From Pagrus major (Eukaryota > Chordata > Actinopteri > Spariformes > Sparidae): a stretch of DNA of 64,000 bases. How positions within the stretch are numbered: position 1 is the first letter of the stretch; every line of letters begins with the position of its first letter. Under the pieces are notes generated by a model. That model searched no databases. It worked only from the letters and a program-made list of their open reading frames with translations, and was not told where the DNA came from. Positions 24,001-33,325 of the stretch are shown here, piece by piece. The stretch is from NCBI RefSeq assembly GCF_040436345.1, contig NC_133216.1, positions 13,720,110 to 13,784,109 of the forward strand. Reading direction: 5' to 3'. A program made the position numbers and the translations under genes.

Positions 24001-24734
24001 TATCAGCCATGAGGAGCAAGTAATTATGGGTTATCGTATCGGCAGAAAAAAAATCATATTGTGCATCCCTATTCCTTATCATTACCAGCTGCACATGTTT
24101 TATTACCAGGCCAGCTGCAGAGTGTCTTCTTACCATTTCATGTCGCAATTTTAAGCCCAAAGAATAAAAAATCTGGAAACTCACAATAACAAAAAGCAAA
24201 TGTTATAAAAAAGAAAAAAAGGATTTATTTGTTTGGAATTTTATGTTCTGGTGTGCAGCGTTAAAAATAGCACAACAGGGAAGTGATTGTATGACTACTG
24301 TGTATGATTGAGGAGGATCTATGGGCTGAAGTGAAAAATAATAGTCTTAATTATGTTGTTTTAATTAGTGGATAATCACCTGACACTAAGAATGTTTGCG
24401 TTTCGTTTCATGTTTTTCCAGTAGCTCAGAATGGACAATTCAAACACTGTCTCTTTTTGTGTTTTTAGCGGCCAGTTGGTTGCTTTCTGCAACCTCACCA
24501 CAGGGTGCCACTAAATCCTACACACTGGTCGTTTCAGGCAAATGTTATGGAAATCAGGGCGGCTAAAAGGTAGGAAGTGAGAGAAAGGTAGGAAGGCTTA
24601 AGAAGAAAGGAAGGAGAGGAAGTTGTACAATAATGGACAATGAACCAGTATTTAATGCTTAACCTCATTAACTTGATGCCAGCACATGGTTGTATAAAGG
24701 ATATTACTACATGGGTTCATGAACAGTTACATAG

Positions 24735-24781
<47 letters not shown>

Positions 24782-27700
24782 ATTACCAGATCAACATCTG
24801 AGCGTCTTTTTCCCATTTAATTTGAATATTTCTTCTGGCATAACAATCTGGTAACTCAAATAAAAATAGCACAACTTGGGACACAGGTGAGTGTATGACT
24901 GTGCATAAATCTTGCTGCCCTTTGAGGTCAATGATATGGAAATCAGGGAAGCCAAACAGTGAGTAGAGAGGAAGGTGCGAATGCATAAATAAAGGAAGGA
25001 AAACTACAGCAGTGAGGAATAATAGATGGGGATGCTCAACTTTTAAATATTAAAAAGGAGCCAGGAGGCTCATAGCGTGATCACTGCATAAAAACAAACA
25101 TCACAGACACATGTAGCCCAACATGTGCTCTGTGAGAAGGTGAAGAGAGACAGAGAAGCCGGCAATGAGTGGGAGGAGGGGAAGGAGTGAAAATGGGTTG
25201 GTGTTTACCTTTGTTTTCAGGCGCGGGGATATCTCCGTCTCTGTGGGGCAGAGGAGATAACATTCAGACAACTTTCAACGACACAGGATTCAGCGGGAGT
25301 CATGGGAGGGACCTCTGGGATGTGTGATGACAATTATAGAAGTATTTAGAGGGCTGGAACTTGTGATGGCTCTTAAAATTGTGCAGCTGCAGGCTCTTGC
25401 AGTCGACCACTTCTGCTTTCAAACAGGAACACACGCAGCCGAGTGAATGAGAAAAACAGGAAATGTGTACAAGCTGCCAGCATCTCACTTTCTCACACTG
25501 CTGACACCAACCTATCCTGTCGAATGATAGATTCACCTTTCCACCCAAACTCCTGCTCTGACCCACTTTCAGAGCAGTGCAGCAGCTGTGGAAGGATACC
25601 GGCTGGGTACTTTTGCCATTAAACAAAGACTGGTCCGAATCACACTTTTTTTCTGCTTTCGTAACTAAAGCTCAGACTCAGTCATGTTTCATATTCAATT
25701 TAATCATTTATTTACTTTTAGTGGTACCATATTGTTATGAAATGATCACAAAATTAAGTCTAAATTACTGATTCCAAGCACCTTTAATCAAAAAATAACT
25801 GAAATGAGTGAACTGAAACTTTTGTTTTACACACGTGAAAGCATGCGACGCATAACAGTAGAACACATCTCACTGCACTGATCGTAATTTTGAATATATC
25901 ACATGTGATTTTGCCATATTGTGATAACACATATTGTGATTGTATAACATTAATTTCAACCATAGTCAAAACCAGCTCTTCCTGAATATTTACCCATCTT
26001 TTGATAAGTGCTCGACTATCCAGGAATGTAGTCGATCAAAACAAACAATGAGCCAAGTTCAGATGTGTCTGACTGGAGCAACCTGTTGACGCAGTGTGAG
26101 CTTCAACAAGAGGCAACACGCCTGAGATCCGTCAGCAGGAAGAAGAACGAGTTCGCCACCAGCAGCAGGCTTGAAAAAGTAGGTCAAATACCGCCCTGTG
26201 TCTGTTCAAGTGGGTGATCGAAAGCAGAATGATGCATCAGGAAATTAGGAATATTAAACATGAACATTTGTGGTCTTTTATTTTGGCGCCTGTTACTCCC
26301 GATAAGGCACTGTGGTTTCCTTTGTTCTCAAACATCTGTCCAGGAAACACGGTTTTCTCCTCCTCAAGGTCAACGCGTTCCCTGCTTTTGCTAGTCTGTC
26401 GCACCACAACAGCGCTGAGGCTTATTAGTTACCATGGTGATCATGTCTTCCTTGGAGAGAAAGGGCTGCTTTGTGCTCACTCAAATGTTTTCAGACAATA
26501 AATAAAAACCTCCTGCATGAGTTCTCAGACGTTCTCTGCACTCACTTGTTTCTATCTTACAACAACAAAATTTGATAAGACAGCTCAGTGAGGGTGTTGT
26601 TCTGTGTCTGGCTGAAAGATAAAGGCCACAACATCTACATGCTCTCCACAACTTCCCATAACCACGATGAAGAGAGAGGACATCTGTGTGCAGATAAACA
26701 ACAGTCAGTCTGGCTACAAGTAGTACAAAAGAATAAAAAAAACTGTTGACCTTTGCTGCCTTTCAGTCAATAAAAGGGGCAATATGTAAGAATTTGCCAC
26801 CTGTTGAATTCATACTCCAAACAAATAGGGGGCAGTATATCACCAGAGTGACCTCTTATTGCTGCTAACTATAGCTACCATTAGCTAGTTAGCTCAGTTA
26901 GCCGTGCAGCTAGCAGTCATATTAGCTGCCTCTTCCTAGACTGGGAGCTCAAAACACTGTGTGAGTGTGCTCAGAAGCCTCTCGGTGAACATGGCCAATC
27001 GGGGCCGAACACAGCCTCCAAGATCGGCGAACGCCAGCTTGACGACAGGGGATACAGTATGGAGGCGATTTACACCAGCTCCAACCAGGCTCTGATTTCA
27101 GGGAGGACAGAGACAAGAAGCTCACACTTCTGGAGGCCTGAGCTGGGGTTACGGTGGGGTCAGGCCTAGAGCCAAACCTGGCAAGAAAACCACCTCTTTG
27201 TTGTTGGACTGAGGGCAGACTGGACACTACAGTGACTCACTTTTAAGGTCTCGCATAGCCATCTCCACTTCACTGTGTCCATGCTAGAGAGAGGTCTGGC
27301 TGCACCACTTCTCATTCCTCTATAGGCCAAAAAAAACACTCTGTCTTGTTTGTATTTCTTTACACCAATCATAACCGTCTTCTCCTGGCTAAACCCAGGA
27401 TGCAGCGATGATGCCCTTGCAAAATAGTGTCGGGGGAACTTGTTTTGCGAGCCCTGACATTAGAATTGCTAAATCCTCGCAAAAGAAAAGGAAAGAGCTG
27501 CTAGCTTGCTGAGCGACCAGGTTAGTGTTGGGGTAACTTGCTATTTTCAGCATGTGCTAGCCTGGAAGTTGTTGTTTCCCGTAGCAATGGCAGATGTAGC
27601 AAGGAAAGAGAATCCCACCTGGAATAGGCGAGGAGGAGTCAGACTAAGGTAAAAGTGGTATTATGAGACAGGACACAGCAGGGCTAGCTTGTTAGCTTGT

Positions 27701-29034
27701 TGACATCTCTGCAACACAATACATGGCAATATTTGATATGACGTCAAAACTGTTATCTATTAAGATTCTGTTGATAATGTTAGTTAATTATTTACTATCG
27801 CTCCTTTGATATTATATCCCTCCACTTTCACTGTAGTGTTTATGGTCAGTCATAAACATAACAAAGCCATCACTGTTCTGCTTCTGCTACTGATATTAAG
27901 TTTCCTTTAAAAGGGGCCCAATTTCCATAACTGAATAAACAAGTTGTTCTCAGAGGAAAATAAGGTCCCCAGAACACTGTTTGAAGCTAGCAAGGTGGCA
28001 GGGCCCGCCAAATATAAACAAATTAAAACAGGATGAAGTTGTGTTGTCCTTCACGGTCAGTTTGTTCTCTCGGTTTCAGTTCAGAGTTTGTGTATTTAGT
28101 TTGTTTAGACATAAAACAAACAAATCAGTCAATGAAGATCTTTCTCCTCTGATTAAGATGTCTAAAATTCTAATTCACTGAAAACATTTATAAGTTGTAG
28201 CACAATGTTAATACAACCCTGGGTCGTATCTGACATTCAGGGACTTTTCCAGCCTTCATCAGCAGGTGAATGATCCCCTGACGACAACACAGCTGCTTAG
28301 CAACCTTTTTTCACATGCGACAATGACTCATCAGTATCACCTCACCTGTCTGTGCTCAGTAGTACAACTGATAAACATACACATCGCATGGCCTACTTAT
28401 TAAACAGACCTGTGCGGATGGTTTTTAAATAGCATGAAAAATACAAGCAGCCAAGTCGTATCTGAGTGCTTGTTTTTCATGGATTGTAACACATAAGGTT
28501 ATTTTCCTCTCATATGTGGATTTTTGTGGGGTTTTTAAACTACATCTTGTATATAACTTTATTAAATAATAGCGTTTAATCTTCATCTTGTGTTATGAAA
28601 CACGCTGCTCGCCTGCTCGTGTCTCCAGGCTGCTACATTGTTGTCAGTGAGTCATCACAATGTAACAACACGGCGGCGTGCAGCACAGAGAAACCAACAA
28701 AGACACCACGACTCTCCTCTTACTCTCCATTTGCATCTACGTTCATTGAGACGTGTGTATAACCAGGAACCCCCAGCTCAACATGTGTTCATTTGACTTC
28801 AAATGCACAAAAACATGAGCCCACAAACCGACAGCAACAAAAGACTTCCTGTGTCGTCGCGGAGCGATTTTAGCGCCGCATCCACTGCAGGCATCATGTT
28901 ACCCAAAATGAACACGATGGAGCGCAAACTCCCATCGACAGAAAGAGGTCAGGATTTTTATCCTGGTAACTTAAAAAGTCTTACCCGTCCTCCAGATGAG
29001 AAGCAGCTCTGCAGCTCGCCATCTCCGCCACCAT
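12013..29034 (-). CDS. FIIND-death-domain protein, CARD8-like layout, complete, 17 exons
   Basis: Exons in transcript order: 29034-28985, 25240-25209, 20388-20356, 20116-20042, 19057-19025, 18929-18894, 18542-18501, 18404-18355, 18219-18167, 18083-17857, 16881-16628, 14408-14283, 13206-13071, 12943-12896, 12795-12724, 12619-12329 and 12041-12013. All borders are GT-AG, all phases match, and the total is 1587 nt (528 aa). The product has an acidic disordered region (about 18-100), a C108/C109/C112 cluster, a FIIND of ZU5 (about 118-248) plus UPA (about 249-382), a basic Ser-rich linker (383-422) and a death domain (about 435-510). In NLRP1 and CARD8 the FIIND cuts itself and the C-terminal half stays bound until the N-terminal half is degraded; the freed piece then signals. 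The same design with a death-fold output is inferred here. No NACHT, LRR, ankyrin or CARD was seen. Alternatives are a divergent PIDD1-like or DTHD1-like gene, but both have different N-termini. The start is the upstream of two close ATGs (M1, M5). Confidence 0.85.
12329..12619 (-). other. Death-domain exon (exon 16)
   Basis: One 291-nt exon, phase 1 at both ends, encodes residues 423-519. The core LLQVAKRLGKEWKQVAIYLD (440-459) has the classic death-domain pattern: L-x-x-[VI]-A-x-x-L-G-x-x-W-x-x-[VL]-A, including Trp451. LEDIQ, a helix with KMLVEWK, and GQATAYHLWKSV fill the later helices. The pattern fits death domains (CRADD, PIDD1, ankyrin, UNC5 type) better than CARD. The last exon adds only nine residues, DMMDNRAAK. 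Partners are unknown. Confidence 0.82.
13207..14282. repeat. Intron 12 of the FIIND gene, with a teleost MITE fragment
   Basis: From about 13233 the text tttaaagggacagttcaccc, then caaaatcaaaacacac and atttttcctct, matches the start of a common teleost miniature repeat; only about the first 100 bases are recognisable. The remainder to 14282 has no recognised gene. Overlapping open frames near 13325-13714 on both strands look like chance. Confidence 0.5.
14409..16627. repeat. Intron 11 of the FIIND gene, with an old dispersed repeat
   Basis: About 15110-15455 is a dispersed repeat with markers caattaatcgattaatcgttgg, aatgtctcgttttgtccaca and gaagctggaa. Related copies in varied orientation lie at about 45640-45920 and from about 63770 to the window edge. 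The rest is AT-rich with no recognised gene. Confidence 0.5.
16628..18083 (-). other. FIIND core exons 10-11, with the predicted autoproteolysis site
   Basis: Exon 10 holds the ZU5 part. Its motif GTYECSVTGLVF (142-153) matches the Y-x-C-x-x-TGL-x-F block of NLRP1 and CARD8, and AGPIFNVD and FPHSVCL match the later ZU5 strands. In exon 11, FSVLHIKDN aligns with the segment around the catalytic His of NLRP1 (FQVAHFKDE). SLSPVG aligns with the cleavage segment SFSPLG. This places His222 (16847-16849) and Ser249 (16766-16768) 27 residues apart, the same spacing as NLRP1 H1186/S1213. The residue before the scissile Ser is Leu248 instead of the usual Phe. YSFHVYL follows as the UPA strand equivalent to TFHLYL of CARD8 and NLRP1. 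Confidence 0.75.
16882..17856. other. Intron 10 of the FIIND gene, no recognised content
   Basis: This 975-bp intron separates the two FIIND core exons. It is AT-rich. I saw no gene, no clear inverted repeat and no duplicated text. Confidence 0.35.
18355..20388 (-). other. Six small exons (3-8) encoding the acidic disordered N-terminus
   Basis: Exons 3 to 7 are 33, 75, 33, 36 and 42 nt. Each is a multiple of three and begins and ends in phase 1, so any of them could be skipped without a frameshift. Exon 4 encodes 13 consecutive Glu/Asp residues (50-62). The others add Glu/Asp/Ser/Gly-rich pieces such as ENLPESDSSGS and DNEETEAEEFKN. Exon 8 (50 nt) restores phase 0 and encodes FKFCCEKCKAV. 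Such a tail suits a flexible, interchangeable protease- or degradation-sensing region, by analogy with the disordered N-terminus of CARD8; that role is inference. Confidence 0.8.
19490..20007. repeat. Foldback repeat with GCTAAGCTAA arms, FIIND gene intron 4
   Basis: The text agctagcttagcttagcat near 19563-19582 is inverted against atgctaagctaagctaagct near 19868-19887. It is flanked by paired gctagcctggctctgtcc and ggacagagccaggctagc blocks. The right end, tctggctactcctttaaa, is a TTTAAA-bounded terminus of a very common teleost element. It stops about 35 bases from the donor side of exon 4. Confidence 0.65.
21253..22199. mobile_element. 947-bp foldback element with about 440-bp near-identical inverted arms
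   Basis: The ends are TTAAAGGAATAG and its exact complement CTATTCCTTTAA. The left arm (21253 to about 21691) and right arm (about 21754-22199) are inverted copies with few mismatches. Because of this, 89-residue frames on opposite strands (21219-21488 minus and 21964-22233 plus) encode almost the same peptide starting MDCSGRAVWRNITKF. A central spacer of about 60 bases separates the arms. TTAA ends fit a TTAA-targeting DNA transposon family (Kolobok or piggyBac type); the peptide is not a recognisable transposase. It lies in intron 2 of the FIIND gene. Confidence 0.78.
22200..25208. other. Rest of FIIND gene intron 2: repeat fragments, no exon recognised
   Basis: The text cagtggttctcgacctttttggc at about 23499 resembles a Charlie-type hAT terminus. 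About 23975-24070 is a fragment of the hAT family seen at 3591-4976 and ends in atattgtgcatcccta. An (ATCT)n microsatellite occupies about 24734-24782. The flanking blocks near 24230-24330 and 24835-24910 share the text aatagcacaac...gg and gtgtatga, which suggests a small duplication. Open frames at 23034-23655 are low-complexity or Leu-rich with no domain. Confidence 0.45.
24734..24782. repeat. (ATCT)n tetranucleotide microsatellite
   Basis: This is about twelve uninterrupted ATCT units. It is likely to vary in length between individuals. Confidence 0.9.
25241..28984. other. FIIND gene intron 1: MITE and an orphan coding-like segment
   Basis: A TTAA/TTTAAA-type repeat starts near 26771 with ggggcaatatgtaagaatt and extends to about 27800. 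It is a longer relative of the element at 37454-37821. At 26032-26178 (+) a 49-codon open stretch looks coding and ends at a GTAGGT donor; it is described under findings. No FIIND exon was found in this intron. Confidence 0.45.
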
Positions 29035-29566
29035 CCTCTCTCTGTAACCAAACCCCCGTTACACTTTCTGTTCGTCCGCTGCGTGCAGCACCTGCGCGTA
29101 AAAGCACCTGAATACGATCCTATCATCGGCTATCAGCGCCTCGTTAAGGATCTGGGCAGCATTCGGCGCGCTGATGGTGACAATCGGAGCCCTCGTGTCT
29201 GAGCTTCTTCACATCATGTGTCCTTTTGGCTGCAGCATCCCTCCAAAAACATCTGGATCTGAGCAAAAAGCGCACACAGTTTCCAAAATCCAAACAGAAA
29301 ACAGTCGCTCTGACGCTCCTCGAGCGTAGATGTGGATGTTTTGTTTCCTCTCACAAACACTCTGCTTGTGTGAGAGCAATGAGTAGGAAAAAAAAACTGA
29401 TCATCACGTCATGTTGTGCAGTTACGTCTCGTTCACAGCACACAGAGCAGCTTTGGGGATCAGCGCTGCGGCGCAGTTGCTGCGCAGCGCATGAAGGCAC
29501 ACCGACGAACAACCGCATGTGGGCGGGTGCGGCAGCATCCTGCCTTCAGCATGGGCTTTATAGAAC
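29035..29566 (-). promoter_or_regulatory. Probable 5' UTR and promoter of the FIIND-death-domain gene
   Basis: On the minus strand TATAAAG occurs at 29562-29556, about 525 bases before the start codon, and a GC-box-like GGGCGGG (plus strand) lies at 29521-29527. The interval 28850-29530 is richer in CpG than its surroundings, which suits a promoter. A transcription start near 29530 would give a 5' UTR of about 500 bases. An unseen non-coding upstream exon is possible. Confidence 0.4.
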
Positions 29567-30077
29567 CATGCTGATGATTTACAGCCGGACTTTTACCTCT
29601 TTTTTTTTTTCATGTGAGAATACATTGAGAAGTCGAAGTAGCCCTGATAAGGAGATGTTTGCCATCAAACACGACTGAAAGCAGCTGCACGTCTGTTCCT
29701 GTTGTTTGTGCAAGGATAAGAAGGGAATAAAGTGAAACTAATTAACATTTTCGAAAAGTGCATACAGTCCCTATGTATATTCACTTTTAATGCGTCACTA
29801 AAAGTTTATCCTAAAAGCATCCAGTGCTGTCAAATACAGAGACAACAGGAAGTGAGTTGGAAAGGAGCGAGCAAAAACACTTCAAAATAAGACGTCTGTG
29901 CACATCTGAGACATATTTGTTGGATGCACATTTTCTCCCACACATAAAAGGAGCAGCCAGCACTCCACAGTGCAACTAGGTCACTTTGAGCGGGAAAACA
30001 TCCACATCAAGATTGTGGAGCTGCTGCATTACCAGTGAGTAACCACCAGATGTCCCATCAGACAACAAAACCAGTGA
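29567..30077. other. Upstream flank of the FIIND-death-domain gene
   Basis: No gene or clear repeat was recognised between the putative TATA box and the hAT element. Further promoter or enhancer elements would be expected here. Confidence 0.3.
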
Positions 30078-30085
30078 GAGCGAGC

Positions 30086-30836
30086 TAGTGATGGGATTTT
30101 CGGCTCCTTTGCGAGATCCGGCTCTAACGGCTCTTCTTGATGTGGAGAGCCGGCTCTTTCGGCTCCCAAACGGCTCACATACGCATTTTTTTACATTATT
30201 AATTAATTAATAGTGTAAACCTAATTTTACGTCATTTTGTTTCATTATTGACATTGTTAAGCACTTATATGAGTAAAAATGCAGCACAACAATGCTTTAT
30301 GAATAAAACTTTTATTTAAACCAATTCAATTATCACAAAATAGCACCACTTCCATAAAAATAACTTAAAAAATAAATAGTTAAATATAAATAGGGCCTAG
30401 AAACACCCACCACAATACAAAAAAGTAGGCTGTCAAAGCAGCTTCATAACAGAAAAGGTGCCCCAATACAAATATTAAATACAGTGCTATTAAATTAAAG
30501 TATAAAACTATTAACATGTCACAACGTGAACAACACCAGTTTTGAACCACTATAGAGTTAAGGAACTTACTGTATCACTCAAAGACTTACAGATTGGCGT
30601 TCGAGAAGGAGGAGGGGAGGGGGAGGGGAGAGAGAGCAAGGAGGCACCGCAGGGTAAAAAAACGACGTGGGAAACAACAGAGCACACGCACAGTACAGGG
30701 AAGTGGAGAGACAGCGATATACTGAAGAAAAAAAAACGGCTCCCAACAAACGGCTCTCATTGGAGAACCGGTTCTAATCGTTCACGGCAAAGAGCCGGCT
30801 CTTTGAACCGGCTCGTTCGTGAACGACACATCACTA
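30086..30836. mobile_element. Non-autonomous hAT element, 751 bp, intact ends
   Basis: An exact 8-bp target duplication, GAGCGAGC, lies at 30078-30085 and 30837-30844. The termini are inverted: TAGTGATGGGATTTTCGG at the left and, read on the other strand, TAGTGATGTGTCGTTCACG at the right. Subterminal regions on both sides are packed with GGCTC/GAGCC motifs (ccggctctttcggctcc, gagccggctctttgaaccgg), as expected of transposase-binding sites. The interior is AT-rich, and its only open frame (30542-30889) runs over the right end and is not a transposase. Confidence 0.85.
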
Positions 30837-30844
30837 GAGCGAGC

Positions 30845-33065
30845 CTCCTCCACAGAATATCCTTGCACCGGAAGACACATTCAAACTAGACTCATACAGT
30901 TATTATCAAATTTGTGAGGAATCAAAGTGGCATAAGCTCAGTCCATCAGAGTGAGCAAGAAAGGCATGGAGAGCTCACTGTGAGTGTCTGAAGTGTCCAG
31001 TGGGAGGAATGAGTGAAGGATCAAGGGCTTTCCTATTGATCTTCCACTCATTGATCCTCCTCTCTCCATCCACCCGTCTAACTTTCACGGATGGATATGT
31101 AGTTTGCAGCTGGGAGAAGAGAGAGCGAGAGAGAGATGCCGCAGACTAACAGGGACATTATCCAAGTCTCAGAGTCTAAAGGGAGAGATCAGCTCCTCAG
31201 TGCAGGAAGAGACAGCTGAACATCAGACTGAGTGGCGAGACGATACCCCCTATACCTCAGGAAATTAGAGGAGATAAAGCGAGAGAAGCGGAGAGGAGGA
31301 GGGGGGAGACGAGAGGACAGGGAAGGTCAGGAGGAGAGGGAGTGAGGGAAAAGATGAGTTCAGATGACAGGGGGGGAAAAAAGGAGGGAAAGTATGAAGG
31401 CTCGAAGCTTGGACTCGACTTGTGACCTGACTGCAGGAAGATTTGTCTTGACTTGAGACAAAAGTCTAAAGAGACTTGATGTCAGATCATCAAATGTTTC
31501 AGAAGAAAACGCCTACAGCCACACTATTGGCTCTGTGAGGCTGAATGCTAACACATCTCTGTTGCTTTCTCACATCAGCACTAAACATAAGCTGCATTAG
31601 AATCACAGGAGTCTCATTAGTTTTGCAGATATTCGGTCATAAAGGTTTGGACAGATAAAATATTTGACCGGATCAGACGGGGAAAGTAAACGGATCACCA
31701 TACACTTCACCCAGAGGAGAACATGAATGTCTGAAGAAAAAAAAATCCATGGCGGCCCATCCAACAGTTGTGTAGTCATTTTTGGTCAAAACCACAGATG
31801 TGATCATCATGTTGGCGCTAAAGGAAAAGTCTGGAGATCATCAGAGTCATTTTGATTCATCATCTGGGGATCATGACTGTCTCACACAAACTTTATGCTA
31901 ATCCCTCAAGTAGATGTTGACCAGTGTTTGGGGTCATTACTCTAAAAAGTGGTGTTTTACACATTACTCATTACTTTAAAAAAAAAAAGAAGAAAAAAAG
32001 TAGTGCATTACTTGGATTATTTATCCCAGTAGAAAGTAATCTACCTGTTACTTTACATGTGTGTTACTCCTCAACATCACCTGAGACGAATTGTCTCGTA
32101 ATTGCCAGTTAATAATTACGTTAACCACCACATATTAGCCCTGTCCTAATAAGGAAGACAAACAAAAGATCATCTTTATGCTCTTTTAATGGCAGATGAA
32201 GTGCACTTAATGGGCCAAACACACTTCACTTGACCTGAGCTGCTCGCGCACAAAACCACAGTCCATAGTCGTCTAGTCCATCTTACTTGACGTGTTTATC
32301 ATTAAAGCCGTGGTTATACCTCGTGAGGAGCCTCTCAGATCGTTTGTCAGACTACCTGTTCCTCCTCAGTCAGTCAGCCCAGTCGCCAGGATATAATGTC
32401 AGCAGTTAACATTTCCAGAAACCACACAAACGTTCAAGGTTGACATTTCAAGCAAATGTGGCATATCGTGTTCATATTATATGCTTAATAGCTGAATTTC
32501 ACATCAGGAGGGACAGAGGTGGCGCTATCACAGCCAATAAGGCTGCCAAATGGCCGACCACAGCTCGAATCACACCACTGGATATTTTTAAGGCCACCTG
32601 CGGACATTTCCGGTGACCAAAACTGTCTTTTTTTCCACAGGAAGTCCAACCATCTCCATCCGTGATCCAGCAACCAAAACAGGTATTATTAATAAGCCAA
32701 ACCATGATGTTCCCCGAATGGTTTTTGTGCCTAAACCTAAGCAGAGCGTTAGCACAGTGTTGCGATGAGAGAGAAAGAAAAAAATTGAACCTAAATAAAT
32801 GTAAAGTTGCGAAATAAAGAAATGTTCAGTTTCAACTTATCTGCGGTTTTACAGAAACTTACTTAACTAACATTTATTCTGACGAGTGAGGAGCCTACAG
32901 GACTGCTCAGGCTGTGGAGCCTCTCCACTGCGCACTAGACAGCGTCACTGGGTCGAATTTCATGAATATCAGGAGAGGTCAGATTGTTGTGTCACATTAT
33001 TTTTGACATATTTCACTCGATAGGTGACAACTTTGTTGTGTTGGTGGCGCTGGGGGACACATCCG
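30845..33065. other. Intergenic, no gene recognised
   Basis: About 31090-31400 is a purine-rich (GAGA/GGAGG) tract. About 31925-32060 resembles the tail of the dispersed repeat found in il12a intron 3 (cattactcattactttaaa). No open frame looks coding. Confidence 0.35.
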
Positions 33066-33325
33066 GGCGGCTGTAGCTCAGGAGGGAGAGCGGGTGATAA
33101 TCGGTAGTGATCGTAAAAGGTCACTGGTTCGAATCCCCAGTTCCTCCAGCTGCATGTTGAAGTGTCCTTGAGCAAGATACTTATACTGGACCACAAATTG
33201 CTCCTGATGAGCAGTTGGCACCTTGCATGGCACCCTCTGTCATCAGTGTGTGAATGGGTGAATATCACAGGTTTTTTAAAGCGGTCAGGAGACTGGAAAA
33301 GCGCAAGTCCATTTACCATCCCTGT
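33066..33325 (+). repeat. tRNA-derived SINE
   Basis: The head carries RNA polymerase III promoter boxes: A-box-like TAGCTCAGGAGG near 33073 and B-box GGTTCGAATCC near 33126. The body has the familiar teleost text tgaagtgtccttgagcaaga and tgtgtgaatggg. The tail reads gaaaagcgcaagtccatttacca. The tRNA part is too diverged to be a functional tRNA gene. Target duplications were not clear. Confidence 0.75.

Noticed and set aside
12013..29034. UNC5, ankyrin or PIDD1 (other ZU5-UPA-death proteins)
   Set aside because: There is no Ig/TSP, membrane segment, ankyrin or LRR repeats, and the ZU5 and UPA motifs match the NLRP1/CARD8 FIIND type best.
33066..33140. tRNA gene
   Set aside because: A and B boxes are present, but the cloverleaf is broken and SINE body sequence follows; called a tRNA-derived SINE.
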